A stretch of DNA of 64,000 nt from Haliscomenobacter sp. Its GTDB lineage: Bacteria > Bacteroidota > Bacteroidia > Chitinophagales > Saprospiraceae. Below the pieces are notes generated by a model. The model did not search any database, was not told where the DNA came from, and saw only the letters and a list, made by a program, of their open reading frames with translations. The stretch lies in NCBI RefSeq assembly GCF_016718685.1, contig NZ_JADKCX010000003.1, positions 62,001 to 126,000 on the forward strand, given 5' to 3'. The first letter of the stretch is position 1, and each line of letters begins with the position of its first letter. Both the position numbers and the translations under genes were made by a program. This document shows, piece after piece, positions 63,976-64,000 of the stretch.

Positions 63976-64000
63976 TTTAAAGTGGGTGAGTTTGTAAGAC

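Overview
The window reads as chromosomal DNA of a free-living, Gram-negative, non-photosynthetic member of the Bacteroidota, most likely Saprospiria (a Haliscomenobacter-like organism; the genus is an inference from gene content and was not checked by search). Pointers are a DUF4837 lipoprotein, a DUF4129/DUF4350/MoxR cluster, a 938-residue CarB without the C-terminal allosteric domain, a giant PD40/beta-barrel surface protein, a type IX-like sorting-domain remnant, promoters of the TAnnTTTG type and the absence of Shine-Dalgarno-like leaders. No tRNA, rRNA, CRISPR array, phage or intact transposase gene was seen.

Layout. 0-6.5 kb: end of nadE, a NIPSNAP protein, then a minus-strand run of two membrane glycosyltransferase genes, an NRAMP-like transporter and a beta-helix acyl/nucleotidyltransferase; a plus-strand VanX-type dipeptidase. 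7-11 kb: MoxR ATPase, DUF4837 lipoprotein, htpG. 11.2-11.9 kb: a gene-free stretch with a series of hairpins ending in a strong terminator, a candidate small RNA. 12-21 kb: a Tat-type Gfo/Idh oxidoreductase, an acidic hypothetical protein, carB, a DUF4129-DUF4350-MoxR cluster and a serA-like dehydrogenase. 21-31 kb: GbsR-type regulator, gcvT, a HEAT-cyclophilin lipoprotein, a class A penicillin-binding protein, aroB and dnaB. 31-36 kb: an ABC-2 exporter, a LytS/LytTR two-component pair, recO and a secreted protein. 36-45 kb: PD40 barrel protein, MBL hydrolase, GH116 glycosidase, ornithine-cyclodeaminase-like protein, GyrI-like protein. 45-49.5 kb: a desaturase plus a FAAL-ACP-reductase lipid operon. 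49.7-56.4 kb: Gfo/Idh, ThuA and PVC-type cytochrome c dehydrogenase genes with an unrecognised secreted protein, probably sugar catabolism. 57-64 kb: an FtsX/LolD-type ABC pair with a His/Asp-rich loop, a small lipoprotein, RluA, CDGSH protein, M42 peptidase and a GT4 glycosyltransferase.

Two things stand out across the whole window. First, eleven intergenic elements sit directly at a stop codon, sometimes supplying it. Each is built of 7-9 bp words repeated in tandem on one arm and reverse-complemented on the other. The words differ (GTTCGGGG, GCGAAAA, GTTGAAGA, GACGAAT) but the architecture is the same. None lies in a divergent, promoter-only gap. Second, at least nine single-base frameshifts occur, most at short homopolymers, and two blocks are almost pure G homopolymer. 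This suggests a draft-quality assembly in places, so the broken genes are described in their reconstructed form.
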